Assembly: GCA_047404135.1 (NCBI GenBank)
Contig: JBDOIT010000002.1
Coordinates: forward strand, 1-64,000
Direction of reading: 5' to 3'
DNA: 64,000 bases
Origin: JAHZKS01 sp047404135
GTDB taxonomy: Bacteria; Pseudomonadota; Alphaproteobacteria; Rickettsiales; JABSSG01
This document shows positions 16,768 to 26,498 of the stretch, piece after piece. The stretch's first letter is position 1. Each line of letters opens with the position of its first letter. The notes below the pieces were generated by a model. That model worked only from the letters and a program-made list of their open reading frames with translations. It was not told the DNA's origin and searched no databases. The position numbers and the translations under genes were made by a program.

Positions 16768-18687
16768 ATGATTAACATTACTTTACCTGATGGAAAGGTA
16801 TTAAAATATAAATCTGGCATTAAGGCATCTGAGATAGCGTCTAATATTAGCAAAAGCCTATCTAAAGAAGCTATGGCAGCATCTATAGACGATAAATTAG
16901 TTGATCTCTCAACTGAGATCTCTACTGATTCTAATATAAAATTCATTACATCTAAGGACAAAGAAGGCTTAGCACTCATTAGACATGATGCTGCTCACCT
17001 ACTTGCTCAATCTATCAAGAATTTATTCCCGAAAACTCAAATTACAATTGGCCCTGTAATAGATCATGGATTCTATTATGATATTTTACCTGAATCCCCT
17101 CTGTCCTCCATTGATTTGAAAAAAATCGAAAAAGAAATGTCAAAACTTTCTAGTAGGAATATACCAATCACTAGAGAAGTATGGAATAGAGCTAAAGCAA
17201 TAAAATTCTTCAAAGATATGAAAGAAGAATTTAAAGCAGAGATAATTTCTGATCTACCAGGATCTGGAGAAATATCATTATATAGGCAAGGTGATTTTAT
17301 AGATCTTTGCAGAGGACCTCACGCACCCTCCACAAAATTTGTAAAGCATTTCAAATTAATGAAGCTTGCGGGAGCTTATTGGCGTGGAGACTCCAATAAC
17401 GTAATGCTGCAAAGAATATATGGAACAGCTTGGGCAACAAAGCAAGATTTGGATGACTATCTATATATGCTTGAAGAAGCAGAAAAAAGAGACCATAGAA
17501 AAATAGGAAAGCAAATCGACCTTTTTCACCTACAAGAAGAAGCTCCAGGAATGGTTTTTTGGCATGATAAAGGATGGACTGCATATAGAATACTAAAGAA
17601 TTTTATAAGAGTCAAAATCAGAGCTAATGGGTACCAAGAAGTGAATACGCCCATTCTAGTTGACAAAGTGTTATGGGAAAAATCTGGTCACTGGGATAAG
17701 TTCAGAGAGAATATGTTCTCAGTTCAAGATGATGAAAAAATCATGGCTATGAAGCCTATGAACTGCCCATGTCATATTGAGATTTTCAAAAGAGATATAA
17801 GAAGTTACAAAGATCTGCCTATTAGAATGGCTGAGTTTGGATGTTGCCACCGCAATGAATCTTCAGGTTCTCTGCATGGACTACTGCGTGTACGCGGAAT
17901 GACACAAGATGATGCGCATATTTTCTGCACAGAAGATCAAATTACTGCTGAAACTATTGCATTTACTTCCTTACTAAAAGAGATATACAAAGACTTGGGC
18001 TTTGAAGAAATTTCAATCAAATTCTCAGATAGACCAGATGTAAGAGCAGGATCCGATGATATCTGGGACAAAGCAGAAAAATCCCTCAAAGATGCAATTA
18101 AAGCCGCTGGCTTACCTTACGAGCTTAACAAAGGAGAAGGGGCTTTTTATGGCCCTAAATTAGAATTTGTTTTAACAGATGCATTAAAAAGAGAATGGCA
18201 ATGTGGAACGTTACAAGTTGACTTTGTTTTGCCTGAAAGACTTGGTGCCCAGTATGTTTCAGAAGATGGGAGCAAAAGAACTCCTGTGATGCTACATAGA
18301 GCTATACTTGGTACATTAGAAAGATTCATGGGAATATTGATAGAGCAATACTCTGGTGCATTCCCATTATGGTTAGCCCCAGTTCAAGCTGCTGTTTTGA
18401 CACTCAATAATGAGGTTGATGACTACGCTATTGATCTTCAAAATACACTAAAATCAAGGAATTTCCGCTCAATACTTGACAATTCCAATGAAAAAATCAA
18501 TTATAAGATTAGAAAACACTCTCTACAAAAAATCCCTCTCTTATTGATACTAGGAAGGGATGAAAAAGAAAATTCTACAGTGACAGTGAGAAAATTGGGC
18601 TCTAATGAGCAATTTTCTTACTCAAGCATTGAGAGCTTTATAGAGTATTTACAAGATAAAGAGCAAACAAGGAGCAAAGACTATTAG
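16768..18687 (+). CDS. thrS: Threonyl-tRNA synthetase
   Basis: ThrRS charges tRNA-Thr and edits mis-acylated Ser-tRNA-Thr. The 639-residue protein has the full bacterial layout: a TGS domain (about 1-60), an editing domain with the HxxxH zinc-like motif HDAAH, the class II catalytic core (MNCPCH zinc Cys, FRNE-type motif as [18 protein letters not shown], motif 3 [15 protein letters not shown]), and a C-terminal anticodon-binding domain. An AGGATAA Shine-Dalgarno precedes ATG 16768. Its 3' end contains the Shine-Dalgarno and start of infC, the usual thrS-infC coupling. Confidence 0.97.
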   Translation: MINITLPDGKVLKYKSGIKASEIASNISKSLSKEAMAASIDDKLVDLSTEISTDSNIKFITSKDKEGLALIRHDAAHLLAQSIKNLFPKTQITIGPVIDHGFYYDILPESPLSSIDLKKIEKEMSKLSSRNIPITREVWNRAKAIKFFKDMKEEFKAEIISDLPGSGEISLYRQGDFIDLCRGPHAPSTKFVKHFKLMKLAGAYWRGDSNNVMLQRIYGTAWATKQDLDDYLYMLEEAEKRDHRKIGKQIDLFHLQEEAPGMVFWHDKGWTAYRILKNFIRVKIRANGYQEVNTPILVDKVLWEKSGHWDKFRENMFSVQDDEKIMAMKPMNCPCHIEIFKRDIRSYKDLPIRMAEFGCCHRNESSGSLHGLLRVRGMTQDDAHIFCTEDQITAETIAFTSLLKEIYKDLGFEEISIKFSDRPDVRAGSDDIWDKAEKSLKDAIKAAGLPYELNKGEGAFYGPKLEFVLTDALKREWQCGTLQVDFVLPERLGAQYVSEDGSKRTPVMLHRAILGTLERFMGILIEQYSGAFPLWLAPVQAAVLTLNNEVDDYAIDLQNTLKSRNFRSILDNSNEKINYKIRKHSLQKIPLLLILGRDEKENSTVTVRKLGSNEQFSYSSIESFIEYLQDKEQTRSKDY

Positions 18688-19195
18688 TAATAAAAATTTA
18701 CCACGCGTTAATGAAAAAATCACCTCACCTGAAGTAAGGTTAGTTGACCAAGAAAGCGCAGTACTAGGGGTATTTCCCACAGTAGATGCAATCGAAAAAG
18801 CAAAAGATGCAGGAATGGATTTGGTTGAAGTATCGCCAAATGCAACTCCTCCTGTATGCAAAATGATGGATTTTGGAAAGTATAGGTACGATAGTAAAAA
18901 GAAAGTACAGAAATCTAAGAAGAAGCAAAAAACATCTGACGTAAAGGAAATTAGGCTACGCCCTAATATAGGAGAGAATGACCTAAATGTAAAAATCAAC
19001 CATGTGAAGAAGTTCTTAAAGAACAAAGAAAAAGTCAAGATCACATTGAGATTTAGAGGTCGTGAAATCACTCATCACCAACTAGGATTAGAGATAGTGA
19101 ACAATGTAATGAATGCTGTTTCGGATATTTCTCAAATAGATAGCGCACCTAAGATTGAAGGCAGACAAATCATTGCTGTTATAGTTGCAAAGTAG
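18683..19195 (+). CDS. infC: Translation initiation factor IF-3 (ATT start)
   Basis: IF-3 binds the 30S subunit and proofreads initiation codons. The gene starts at a rare ATT (18683), overlapping the thrS stop by 5 nt, with a perfect AAGGAG 8 nt upstream. This gives 170 residues, the normal family length, whereas the first ATG (18815) would remove the N-terminal domain. Conserved parts are visible: PRVNEKI, the [22 protein letters not shown] linker region, and the C-domain KEIRLRPNI and [12 protein letters not shown]. An AUU start is the known basis of IF-3 autoregulation in E. coli, so the same feedback is likely here. The last codons are duplicated downstream. Confidence 0.95.
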   Translation: MSNKNLPRVNEKITSPEVRLVDQESAVLGVFPTVDAIEKAKDAGMDLVEVSPNATPPVCKMMDFGKYRYDSKKKVQKSKKKQKTSDVKEIRLRPNIGENDLNVKINHVKKFLKNKEKVKITLRFRGREITHHQLGLEIVNNVMNAVSDISQIDSAPKIEGRQIIAVIVAK

Positions 19196-19232
19196 TTGCT
19201 ATCATTGCTGTTGTAGTTGCAAAATAGTTACT
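19169..19232 (+). repeat. 32-bp tandem duplication across the infC 3' end
   Basis: Units 19169-19200 and 19201-19232 both begin ATCATTGCTGTT and match at 29 of 32 positions. The first contains the last IF-3 codons (IIAVIVAK) and the stop; the second repeats them after the stop. It is a clean slippage or segmental duplication that has since drifted. Confidence 0.9.
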
Positions 19233-19342
19233 GTTATATTAGACAAACAAACTATATTCTTACTGAGTATGCTATTTCTCTAGATACCCCACATGTTACA
19301 TGATAGCCTTACAATATCTTAAACAATATTCGGGAGAGTAAT

Positions 19343-19960
19343 ATGAAAAACAAAACAACAAAACTATTAATAACCTCTGCACTTGCTTTATCTGCATTTA
19401 CAGCAAATGCAGCAACTTCAGGTGATCAATGGGTTGGAAAAGCTAGATTAGGTTATCTACACCTATCAGACGATGTAAAGGTCGGTTCTGCATCCACCGC
19501 TACAGTACATACCGTCAAGAATGGTGCAGTTGGAGAAGTGGCATTAACTTATGCCTTTAACGACCCTACTTATGGACTAGAATTAGGCTTAGGGTATGGA
19601 AGAACAAAGTTTAAAAACAATGCAGGTAACAGCAAGAGCACACACTTTGTTCCAGTCACAGCTATGTTTCAACTACGTCATGCAGGTGACAGCGCGACAC
19701 CATACCTTGGGATTGGTTACCAGTACCAGGTGATGGGAAAAGGTGATGGTGGTGCAAAAATGAAAAATGGTGGAGGACTCACTATTGGAGCTGGTGTAGA
19801 TTTTCTGACAGCAGGTTCGGATTTAGGATTTAATGTTGATGTAAAGTACACACACAACGCGAATCATCGAATTACAGAAACTTCAGGAGGTAGTGAGGAA
19901 ACCTTCTCCAACAAAATGTCCAGCGCAACAGCAATGGCTGGACTAACATTTGCCTTCTAA
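19343..19960 (+). CDS. Outer-membrane beta-barrel protein (OmpW/Opa-like)
   Basis: The 205-residue precursor has a clear Sec signal peptide (MKNKTTK, hydrophobic core, cleavage after ANA near residue 23). It is followed by alternating hydrophobic/polar strands and a C-terminal Phe (GLTFAF), the beta-assembly signal of outer-membrane barrels. Size suits an 8-stranded barrel of the OmpW or opacity/Omp25 kind; I cannot decide which. GGAG lies just upstream of the ATG. It forms a single-gene unit closed by a strong terminator. Surface barrels of this size are major antigens in related intracellular bacteria. Confidence 0.8.
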   Translation: MKNKTTKLLITSALALSAFTANAATSGDQWVGKARLGYLHLSDDVKVGSASTATVHTVKNGAVGEVALTYAFNDPTYGLELGLGYGRTKFKNNAGNSKSTHFVPVTAMFQLRHAGDSATPYLGIGYQYQVMGKGDGGAKMKNGGGLTIGAGVDFLTAGSDLGFNVDVKYTHNANHRITETSGGSEETFSNKMSSATAMAGLTFAF

Positions 19961-19975
19961 TTTTTGACTTATACT

Positions 19976-20012
19976 ATACCTGTCAGAGAAATCTTTCTGA
20001 CAGGTATTTTCT
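19976..20012 (+). terminator. Strong rho-independent terminator after the outer-membrane barrel gene
   Basis: A perfect 12-bp stem (ATACCTGTCAGA, 19976-19987, with its complement at 19996-20007) encloses an 8-nt loop and is followed by TTTCTT. It sits between the convergent barrel and DUF1189 genes and may act in both directions. Confidence 0.85.
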
Positions 20013-20854
20013 TATCTGAATTTCTTAGATTTTACAACAGACTTCACTGCAAATACAAAATACCCTACGTGCACTAGGAATACAATATTCCTCTTTGCGG
20101 GTGAATACACCTTAAAATAATACTCGAACAAAGAAGAGGTCGAGGAAAAGTAATATATATCAATTAGCAAATCTAGCATTAATGCCGGAAAAGATGCAAA
20201 AAGCATAATGCGGAATAAATTTTTAAATCTAAACCCAACCTTTGAAAATTTACCATATCCCCAAACAATGCCCGCTAAGGCAGAAAGGGCTACAGAGATA
20301 AGAAAGATTTGACTGAAAAACATTATTGGAAGCATTATAAAAAAACAGGAGAATGGCAATCTGGAATGTATTGAGGCCAATATTCTAAAAAAATCCGATT
20401 CACTCATAAGCTGACTTTCTTGAATAAAACTAGAGAAATCTAGAACCTTACTATACCCTCCTGCCCCATTATTCATAAACACACTATTCTTATTAATCAT
20501 AAACGGCATAGATTGCCTAGAATATTTCTCAGGAAATGCATCAACATCTATAACTGCAATTTTGTGTTTTCCATCCAATAAGAATATTGGATCCTTCTTC
20601 TCTATAAAAAGCTGACCTTGCTTTATCTGTAATTGAGGTATCTGAGAAGCCAGATTCCCTCTAGAGGGATCTCCAAGAAAATCTCTCATATAGATATAAA
20701 AAAACATAGCCAAGAATAGATTTATAAACAATATAAAGACTAGTGGGTATTTTAATTTCAACCCCTTAACATTGTAATATAAATCTTTGTAGAAAGATCT
20801 TGAGTTCAAAGACAGATTAAAAATCTGAAAAAATCTAATGAAAAACATTTGCAT
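20012..20854 (-). CDS. DUF1189 family membrane protein
   Basis: The 280-residue product fits the DUF1189 family of uncharacterised bacterial membrane proteins. Its order is: a short basic N-terminus, one transmembrane helix (about 35-55), a roughly 110-residue extracytoplasmic domain (contains DGKHKIAVIDVDAFPE), then three to four hydrophobic helices to the C-terminus. No catalytic motif is evident. It converges on the barrel gene and shares the terminator space. Function unknown. Confidence 0.7.
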   Translation of the reverse strand: MQMFFIRFFQIFNLSLNSRSFYKDLYYNVKGLKLKYPLVFILFINLFLAMFFYIYMRDFLGDPSRGNLASQIPQLQIKQGQLFIEKKDPIFLLDGKHKIAVIDVDAFPEKYSRQSMPFMINKNSVFMNNGAGGYSKVLDFSSFIQESQLMSESDFFRILASIHSRLPFSCFFIMLPIMFFSQIFLISVALSALAGIVWGYGKFSKVGFRFKNLFRIMLFASFPALMLDLLIDIYYFSSTSSLFEYYFKVYSPAKRNIVFLVHVGYFVFAVKSVVKSKKFR

Positions 20855-20968
20855 ACTTATTGTAATATCTGTTATACGTAAGGATAAATCACATCCACAA
20901 ATCAGACTTTAGCTCTTAGTGCAATTTAACGGCTAAGGACTTTATACTTGGATACTAGAAACATACTA

Positions 20969-21740
20969 ACTCTAAAAAAACAATCATACAATGAATGTCA
21001 TAAAAAAATTATATACCTAATGTCAATATCAACCATCGCCTTATTGGATATCCCTTCTATAGCATTAACAGACAATACGATCTCCTCAATAGAATCCCCC
21101 TACTAAACCAAAGAGAGAATTTGATAAAAAACACCTTGATACCTTTCAACCCTCTCTATTTAAAGACGGAGCTCCTTTATAGGAATCTTCACATTGGGAT
21201 CTTGTTTTTTTGCAGCAAACTTCCCTGAAGTTGTAGTGTCCGCACAAATCAAAGAAACGCTAACCGATCAACATGGGCCATTAAAAACCACATATTCAGA
21301 AAAAAACACTTAAAAACTACATCAGTGACTTCAAAGAAAAAGGTATAGATGCGGGATATCTAACTCAGTTTAATATCCTAGATATACGCCCAACTTTAAG
21401 AAATATACGGATTATCCCCAAAAGTATAAAATCACAGCTCCATTATGACTCTGAACCACAACCTATTCGTGTAAATATGTAGAAAAAAGAAAAAAGCTTT
21501 AATCTTAAAAGAATCCATCTAAACACATTAAGAAAAAAACTTAGGAATCCAATGCAATCATAAGGCTTATATCCCCCAAAGGCATTCTCCAGCCAAAGCT
21601 AAAGAATTTATACATCAGATAATATGGTATGAGTAGGGGTATACTTATTCTTCTAAACAAGCTCTGGAAGGCAATAAGAAGTTTCCGATATAAAAAACTT
21701 TTTATTATTTTAGACCTGAAGAATAGCCGACCTTTTTAAG
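20969..21740 (+). pseudogene. Decayed coding region, probably a former secreted protein
   Basis: The 965-bp gap 20855-21819 has no intact gene, but frame fragments look like eroded protein. At 20991 there is a start MNVIKKLYT, then after a stop/frame change at 21020 MSISTIALLDIPSIALTDN, together resembling a broken signal peptide. Later fragments are FDKKHLDTFQPSLFKDGAPL, VVVSAQIKETLTDQHGPL, a 50-codon open piece containing DFKEKGIDAGYLTQFNI, and near 21560-21720 KAYIPQRHSPAKAKEFIHQI and YSSKQALEGNKKFPI. Several stops and frame changes separate them. I cannot name the ancestor. Confidence 0.4.
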
Positions 21741-21759
21741 AAAAACATCGTTATCTTTC

Positions 21760-21788
21760 TTGCAATGCGTCTATTTATGGAATATAAA
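21760..21788 (+). promoter_or_regulatory. Sigma70-type promoter for tkt-gap-pgk
   Basis: TTGCAA (21760-21765) and TATAAA (21783-21788) are separated by the optimal 17 bp, about 30 nt before the transketolase start. Confidence 0.6.
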
Positions 21789-21819
21789 TTGTGATTCAAA
21801 ATGCAAGAGTTAAATTCAT

Positions 21820-23817
21820 ATGAAGAATATCAATATGAACCCAGATTTATACAGCAAGCTAGCAAACTGCATTAGAGTATTATCTATTGATTCTGTGCAA
21901 AAAGCAAATTCAGGTCACCCTGGTATGCCAATGGGAATGGCAGATGTTGCGACTGTTCTTTTTGCTCACTTCCTCAAATTCAACCCCAAAGACCCAAAAT
22001 GGCAAAACAGAGACAGATTTATCCTGTCTGCAGGACATGGCTCTATGCTTTTATACTCTTTGTTATACCTAACTGGATACGCAGATATCTCATTAGAAGA
22101 TATCCAAAATTTCCGCCAACTTCATAGCAAAACAGCTGGGCATCCAGAATATGGCAATCTCGCAGGCATTGAATGTACAACAGGACCACTTGGACAAGGA
22201 ATGGCCAATGCTGTTGGGATGGCTATCGCTGAAAAAATGCATAAAGATAGAGTTGGAAATACCCTTATAAACAACAAGATCTATACCATTGCAGGTGATG
22301 GTTGTTTGATGGAAGGTATATCTCATGAATCTGCATCTTTGGCTGGACACTTAAAACTCGATAATCTTGTAGTTTTATTTGATAGCAACAACATCACAAT
22401 TGATGGAAACAAAGATCTTTCGGATTCTGAAAACACAATTGCTCGCTTCGAATCATATGGTTGGCAAACAGATGAAATAGATGGGAATGATTGTACGCAA
22501 ATTCATTTAGCACTAGAAAAAGCACAAAATAGCAACCGTCCTGTTCTAATAAAATGCAACACCAAGATAGGGCTAGGGTCTCCGAACAAAGAGGGTAAGA
22601 GTAGTGCCCATGGGTCTCCCTTAGGAGACGAAGAAATTTTATCTACAAAAAAATCTTATAACTGGCCTAGCGTAGATCCCTTCCATATCCCTTCTGATTT
22701 ATTGTCATTTTGGAGAAACCACATAGGGTCTAAATGCCAAGAAGAGTATAAAAACTGGCAAGAGCACTTGTCTGACTGTGAATCTTCTATACAAAAATCA
22801 GTAGCATCTCTAAATAAAAAAGAGGTGATCTCAGAAGAAACTCTATCAAGTCTTAAAAAGGCAATCTCTATAGACTCACCAGAGGCAACTAGAACTTCCT
22901 CCGGGAAGGTAATATCTGCACTGCAAACTTATACAGACTCCCTATGCGGAGGGTCTGCAGATCTCACAGGGTCTAACTGCACTAAAACTCCTTCTATGAA
23001 AGATATATTGTCAGGTGATTTCTCTGGGAATTATATAAATTATGGAATTAGAGAGCATGCCATGGCAGCTATTATGAATGGCATATCTTTATATGGTGGC
23101 ATCACTCCCTATGCTGGAACATTTTTGGTATTCTCTGATTATCTCAGACCAGCTATGAGATTGTCTGCTCTTATGAATCAACCAGTGATTTATGTACTGA
23201 CACATGACTCTATAGGAGTAGGAGAAGATGGCCCTACTCACCACCCTGTAGAACACATAGCAAGTCTCAGAGCTATTCCTAATATAAATATTTTCCGCCC
23301 TGCAGATGCAATAGAAACTGCAGAATGCTGGCATATAGCGGCAACGCATAAAAATACTCCATCTGTATTGTGCTTAACAAGGCAAAAAGTTAAACAATTA
23401 CGTATCGACAAAACATCTCTAAATGCCTCTAAAAGAGGAGGGTATGTAATATCTGAATCGTATAATAACCTTGTAGCAACAATATTTGCTACCGGCTCAG
23501 AAGTGGAGATAGCTATAGAAGCACAGCAAATACTAGAAAAATCTAAGATAGGAACTAGAGTGGTATCAATACCTTGTGCAGAGATTTTTGATAACCAACC
23601 AGAAGATTATAAAAACTCTATACTAGATAACAACAGTATCAAGGTTGCTGTAGAAGCTGGAGTAAGGCTGGGATGGGATAAATACATAGGAAAAAAAGGA
23701 ATATTCATTGGAATGAATGGATTCGGAGAATCTGCACCAGCAAAGGATTTGTATGAATATTTTGGCATAACAGCAGAAAATATTGTAAAGCAAGTAACGG
23801 AAATTTTAGTAAGATAA
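21820..23817 (+). CDS. tkt: Transketolase
   Basis: This thiamine-diphosphate enzyme of the non-oxidative pentose phosphate pathway moves two-carbon units between sugar phosphates. The 665-residue protein has normal length and motifs: an N-terminal SGHPGMPMGMAD, the ThDP-binding GDGCLMEGISHE with the downstream Asn, the central GGSADLTGSN, and the transketolase motif around GEDGPTHHP. It heads an apparent operon with gap and pgk (13-bp gap, then overlap), linking pentose and triose phosphates. ATG at 21835 is an alternative start. Confidence 0.96.
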   Translation: MKNINMNPDLYSKLANCIRVLSIDSVQKANSGHPGMPMGMADVATVLFAHFLKFNPKDPKWQNRDRFILSAGHGSMLLYSLLYLTGYADISLEDIQNFRQLHSKTAGHPEYGNLAGIECTTGPLGQGMANAVGMAIAEKMHKDRVGNTLINNKIYTIAGDGCLMEGISHESASLAGHLKLDNLVVLFDSNNITIDGNKDLSDSENTIARFESYGWQTDEIDGNDCTQIHLALEKAQNSNRPVLIKCNTKIGLGSPNKEGKSSAHGSPLGDEEILSTKKSYNWPSVDPFHIPSDLLSFWRNHIGSKCQEEYKNWQEHLSDCESSIQKSVASLNKKEVISEETLSSLKKAISIDSPEATRTSSGKVISALQTYTDSLCGGSADLTGSNCTKTPSMKDILSGDFSGNYINYGIREHAMAAIMNGISLYGGITPYAGTFLVFSDYLRPAMRLSALMNQPVIYVLTHDSIGVGEDGPTHHPVEHIASLRAIPNINIFRPADAIETAECWHIAATHKNTPSVLCLTRQKVKQLRIDKTSLNASKRGGYVISESYNNLVATIFATGSEVEIAIEAQQILEKSKIGTRVVSIPCAEIFDNQPEDYKNSILDNNSIKVAVEAGVRLGWDKYIGKKGIFIGMNGFGESAPAKDLYEYFGITAENIVKQVTEILVR

Positions 23818-23830
23818 CAACGCAGAGGGA

Positions 23831-24829
23831 ATGTCAGTAAATATTGCAGTAAACGGATTGGGGCGTATTGGAAGATGCGTTATACAAGCTATTATAGAAC
23901 GAAATGATAGCGATGTGAATTTAGTGGCCATTAACGGAACAGGTGATCTAGAGCAATATGCACATCTGTTAAAATATGATTCTGTCCACGGAATCTTCCC
24001 ATACGAAGTAAGAACAGAAGGAAACAAGCTCCTTATTGGATCGCACAAAATAAAATATTTAAGCCATAGATCCCCCTCTTCTATTCCATGGGATAAAAAT
24101 AACATTGATATAGTATTAGAATGTACTGGTAAATTTAAAGACAAGAAAGATGCTCAACAACATATAGAGGCAGGGGCAAAAAAAGTAATTATCTCTGCTC
24201 CAAGCCCAGACCCCGATGCAACAATTGTATTTGGAGTAAATCATGATACACTAAAAGATTCCGATAGAATAGTATCTGTTGGTTCATGCACCACGAATGC
24301 ATTAGCACCTGTAGTGAAGGTAATAAACGATGCATTCACCATTGAGCAGGGATACATGACTACTATCCATGCATACACAAATGACCAAACCATTATAGAT
24401 AATAGGCACTCAGACCCTAGACGTGCAAGAGCATGTGGTCTATCCATGATTCCAACTTCTACTGGCGCTGCAAAAGCCATTGGAATTGTCCTGCCTGAAC
24501 TTTCTGGAAAGCTTTCTGGATCTGCAATACGCGTTCCCACACCGAATGTTTCAATGGTAGACTTGACTATGGCACTAAAAACAGAAGTTTCCGAAAAAGA
24601 AATTAATGAAGCAGTATTCAAGAAGTCAAAAGAAGATATGAGAGGTATTTTAGCTGTTGCAGAAACAAAGTTAGTTTCAATAGACTTTAATCACAACCCA
24701 CACAGTTCAATATTTGACCCATTTGAAACGCATGTAAACAAAAGTCTTGTTAGAGTGGTCTCGTGGTATGATAATGAATGGGGATTCTCAAACCGTATGA
24801 TAGATGTAGCAAAATTAATGGATAAATAA
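23831..24829 (+). CDS. gap: Glyceraldehyde-3-phosphate dehydrogenase
   Basis: This enzyme interconverts glyceraldehyde-3-phosphate and 1,3-bisphosphoglycerate. The 332-residue protein has the Rossmann NGLGRIGR start, the catalytic SCTTN with C153, and the catalytic His in the expected context. The cofactor pocket is unusual: the NAD-selecting Asp after AIN is Gly (AINGTGD, residues 33-39), and the LP pair of NAD-only enzymes (in DLPHKD) is NR (IIDNRHSD). Both changes point to NADP or dual use, hence gluconeogenic flow; this is inference. The stop overlaps the pgk start (TAATG). Confidence 0.96.
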   Translation: MSVNIAVNGLGRIGRCVIQAIIERNDSDVNLVAINGTGDLEQYAHLLKYDSVHGIFPYEVRTEGNKLLIGSHKIKYLSHRSPSSIPWDKNNIDIVLECTGKFKDKKDAQQHIEAGAKKVIISAPSPDPDATIVFGVNHDTLKDSDRIVSVGSCTTNALAPVVKVINDAFTIEQGYMTTIHAYTNDQTIIDNRHSDPRRARACGLSMIPTSTGAAKAIGIVLPELSGKLSGSAIRVPTPNVSMVDLTMALKTEVSEKEINEAVFKKSKEDMRGILAVAETKLVSIDFNHNPHSSIFDPFETHVNKSLVRVVSWYDNEWGFSNRMIDVAKLMDK

Positions 24830-26049
24830 TGCATAAATTTGAGTCTATAGAGAGGGTAAGAGTTGAAGGAAAAAGGGTAGTTGTAAGAGTAGACCTAAAT
24901 TTACCTATCTCTCATGGCAAAATTACAGACATCACAAGAATCACAAGAATTATACCTACCCTCTCATATCTAATACAAAATAAAGCTAGAATAGTTCTAC
25001 TATCTCATTATGGGAGACCAAAAGGTAAGTTTGTACTTCACATGTCCCTCTCCCCTATTGTTGATCAATTGAGCAATATACTAGGGAAAGATGTAAAATT
25101 TGCTATGGATATTTTTTCTGAAGACACAAAAGAATCCATCAACAGTCTGGAACCAGGAGAATTAATCCTCCTGGAAAATCTTCGATTTTACCCGGAAGAA
25201 GAATCTAACAATGAAGACTTTGCAAGAAAATTGGCAGGAATGGGTGATATATATGTAAATGAAGCCTTTGCATGTTCGCATAGAGAGCATGCATCCATTA
25301 CTAGCTTACCCAAATTTTTACCAGGATACGCAGGAATCTTACTTCAGGAAGAACTGAATAATTTAGAGAAACATCTTAAAAATCCTAAGAAAAAGGTCAT
25401 GTCTATTGTAGGGGGGTCAAAGATCTCCACAAAGATAGACCTTCTCACTGCGTTGGTACAAAAATCAGAATATCTAGTTATTGGCGGAGCAATGGCTAAC
25501 ACTTTCTTAAAAGCAAAAAACTACCCAATCGGTACTTCGATATATGATGAGGAATGTATGGATGTATCTTTAAAATTATTAGCAGATTCAGAGAAGAGCA
25601 AGTGTGAAATTATACTGCCTGAAGATATAGTTACTGCAAAATCCCTTGAAAACCACACCCAGTGCAAGGTTTATGAGACAGAAGACACTCCAGATGGCGA
25701 GATTATTTTTGATATTGGCCCTAGTTCAGTTATCAACGTAATCAATAAAATGAAAGATTCCAAAACTCTAATCTGGAATGGACCATTAGGAGCCTTTGAG
25801 CATAGCCATTTCAGCGCAGGAACAACTATGGTCTCACGTGAAGCTGCAAAACTCACAACACAAGGGAATCTAATCAGCGTTGTTGGAGGAGGAGATACCG
25901 TTGCTGCCATCTCTGAGTTTGAATCTCAATTTACATATGCCTCTACTGGTGGAGGAGCATTCTTAGAATGGCTCCAAGGAAAAGAATTACCTGCTATGGT
26001 AGCATTGCAACAAAGCCTTAGTAACAAAAACTCAAATAAAACACAGTAG
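24829..26049 (+). CDS. pgk: Phosphoglycerate kinase
   Basis: PGK interconverts 1,3-bisphosphoglycerate plus ADP and 3-phosphoglycerate plus ATP. The 406-residue protein shows VVVRVDLNLP with substrate residues, LLSHYGRPKG, the hinge region, GGSKISTKI, and the nucleotide-binding GGGDTVAAI followed by STGGGAFLEWL. Length and motifs are complete. It is translationally coupled to gap through the overlapping TAATG. The strong tRNA-Gln promoter follows immediately. Confidence 0.97.
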   Translation: MHKFESIERVRVEGKRVVVRVDLNLPISHGKITDITRITRIIPTLSYLIQNKARIVLLSHYGRPKGKFVLHMSLSPIVDQLSNILGKDVKFAMDIFSEDTKESINSLEPGELILLENLRFYPEEESNNEDFARKLAGMGDIYVNEAFACSHREHASITSLPKFLPGYAGILLQEELNNLEKHLKNPKKKVMSIVGGSKISTKIDLLTALVQKSEYLVIGGAMANTFLKAKNYPIGTSIYDEECMDVSLKLLADSEKSKCEIILPEDIVTAKSLENHTQCKVYETEDTPDGEIIFDIGPSSVINVINKMKDSKTLIWNGPLGAFEHSHFSAGTTMVSREAAKLTTQGNLISVVGGGDTVAAISEFESQFTYASTGGGAFLEWLQGKELPAMVALQQSLSNKNSNKTQ

Positions 26050-26053
26050 ATAT

Positions 26054-26082
26054 TTGACAATGCTTATAGAACCAATTATAAG
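26054..26082 (+). promoter_or_regulatory. Consensus promoter for tRNA-Gln
   Basis: A perfect TTGACA (26054-26059) and TATAAG (26077-26082) with 17-bp spacing end 18 nt before the mature tRNA. It is one of the best sigma70 matches in the window. Confidence 0.75.
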
Positions 26083-26100
26083 TTTAGCTTCGGTCTTAGT

Positions 26101-26175
26101 TGGGGCGTAGCCAAGCGGTAAGGCAACGGGTTTTGATCTCGTCATGCGTAGGTTCGAATCCTACCGCCCCAGCCA
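26101..26175 (+). tRNA. tRNA-Gln (anticodon TTG)
   Basis: The 75-nt sequence folds as a cloverleaf: a 7-bp acceptor stem (TGGGGCG with CGCCCCA), a D-arm GCC/GGC, a 5-bp anticodon stem with loop TTTTGAT (anticodon TTG, reads CAA/CAG), a 5-nt variable loop, and a T-arm GTAGG/CCTAC with loop TTCGAAT. The 3' CCA is encoded (26173-26175). No long variable arm. Confidence 0.96.
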
Positions 26176-26498
26176 AAATTATCTTTTATCTGGAAGCGCA
26201 CGCATAGATTTACCAACCTTAATATATAATCTGGTAATAACGTGCAATCTCACAACTCTGTCGCTTCCTTCTTATGGATGCATATAAATATCATTATGAG
26301 TATACTATAAAGCACATGGAAAGAGTATTAGTGCTCGACAAAGGTGGGCTACTGTAGCAAGGAACTCAACGCAAATGCTCAGAAGGAAAAAGCATCCTAT
26401 ATGCTACGTTGTGGAAAATGCAGGAGATTTAAAGTGGCGTAGTAAGTTCTTTGTCACTATTTTGATCCCTCACAATAAAACTACCCTTCATCCCTTTC
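26176..26498. other. Intergenic, nothing identified
   Basis: The 323 bp between tRNA-Gln and the SCO1 gene hold only short frames broken by stops on both strands. I see no conserved RNA signature (for example SRP, 6S or RNase P cores) and no clear hairpin with a T-tract. Confidence 0.6.

Noticed and set aside
18815..19195. IF-3 starting at the first ATG (126 residues)
   Set aside because: This would remove most of the N-terminal domain; an ATT with AAGGAG upstream gives the normal length.
26330..26440. Possible small stable RNA after tRNA-Gln
   Set aside because: No conserved core of 4.5S, 6S, tmRNA or RNase P RNA could be recognised, and no clear promoter or terminator brackets it.
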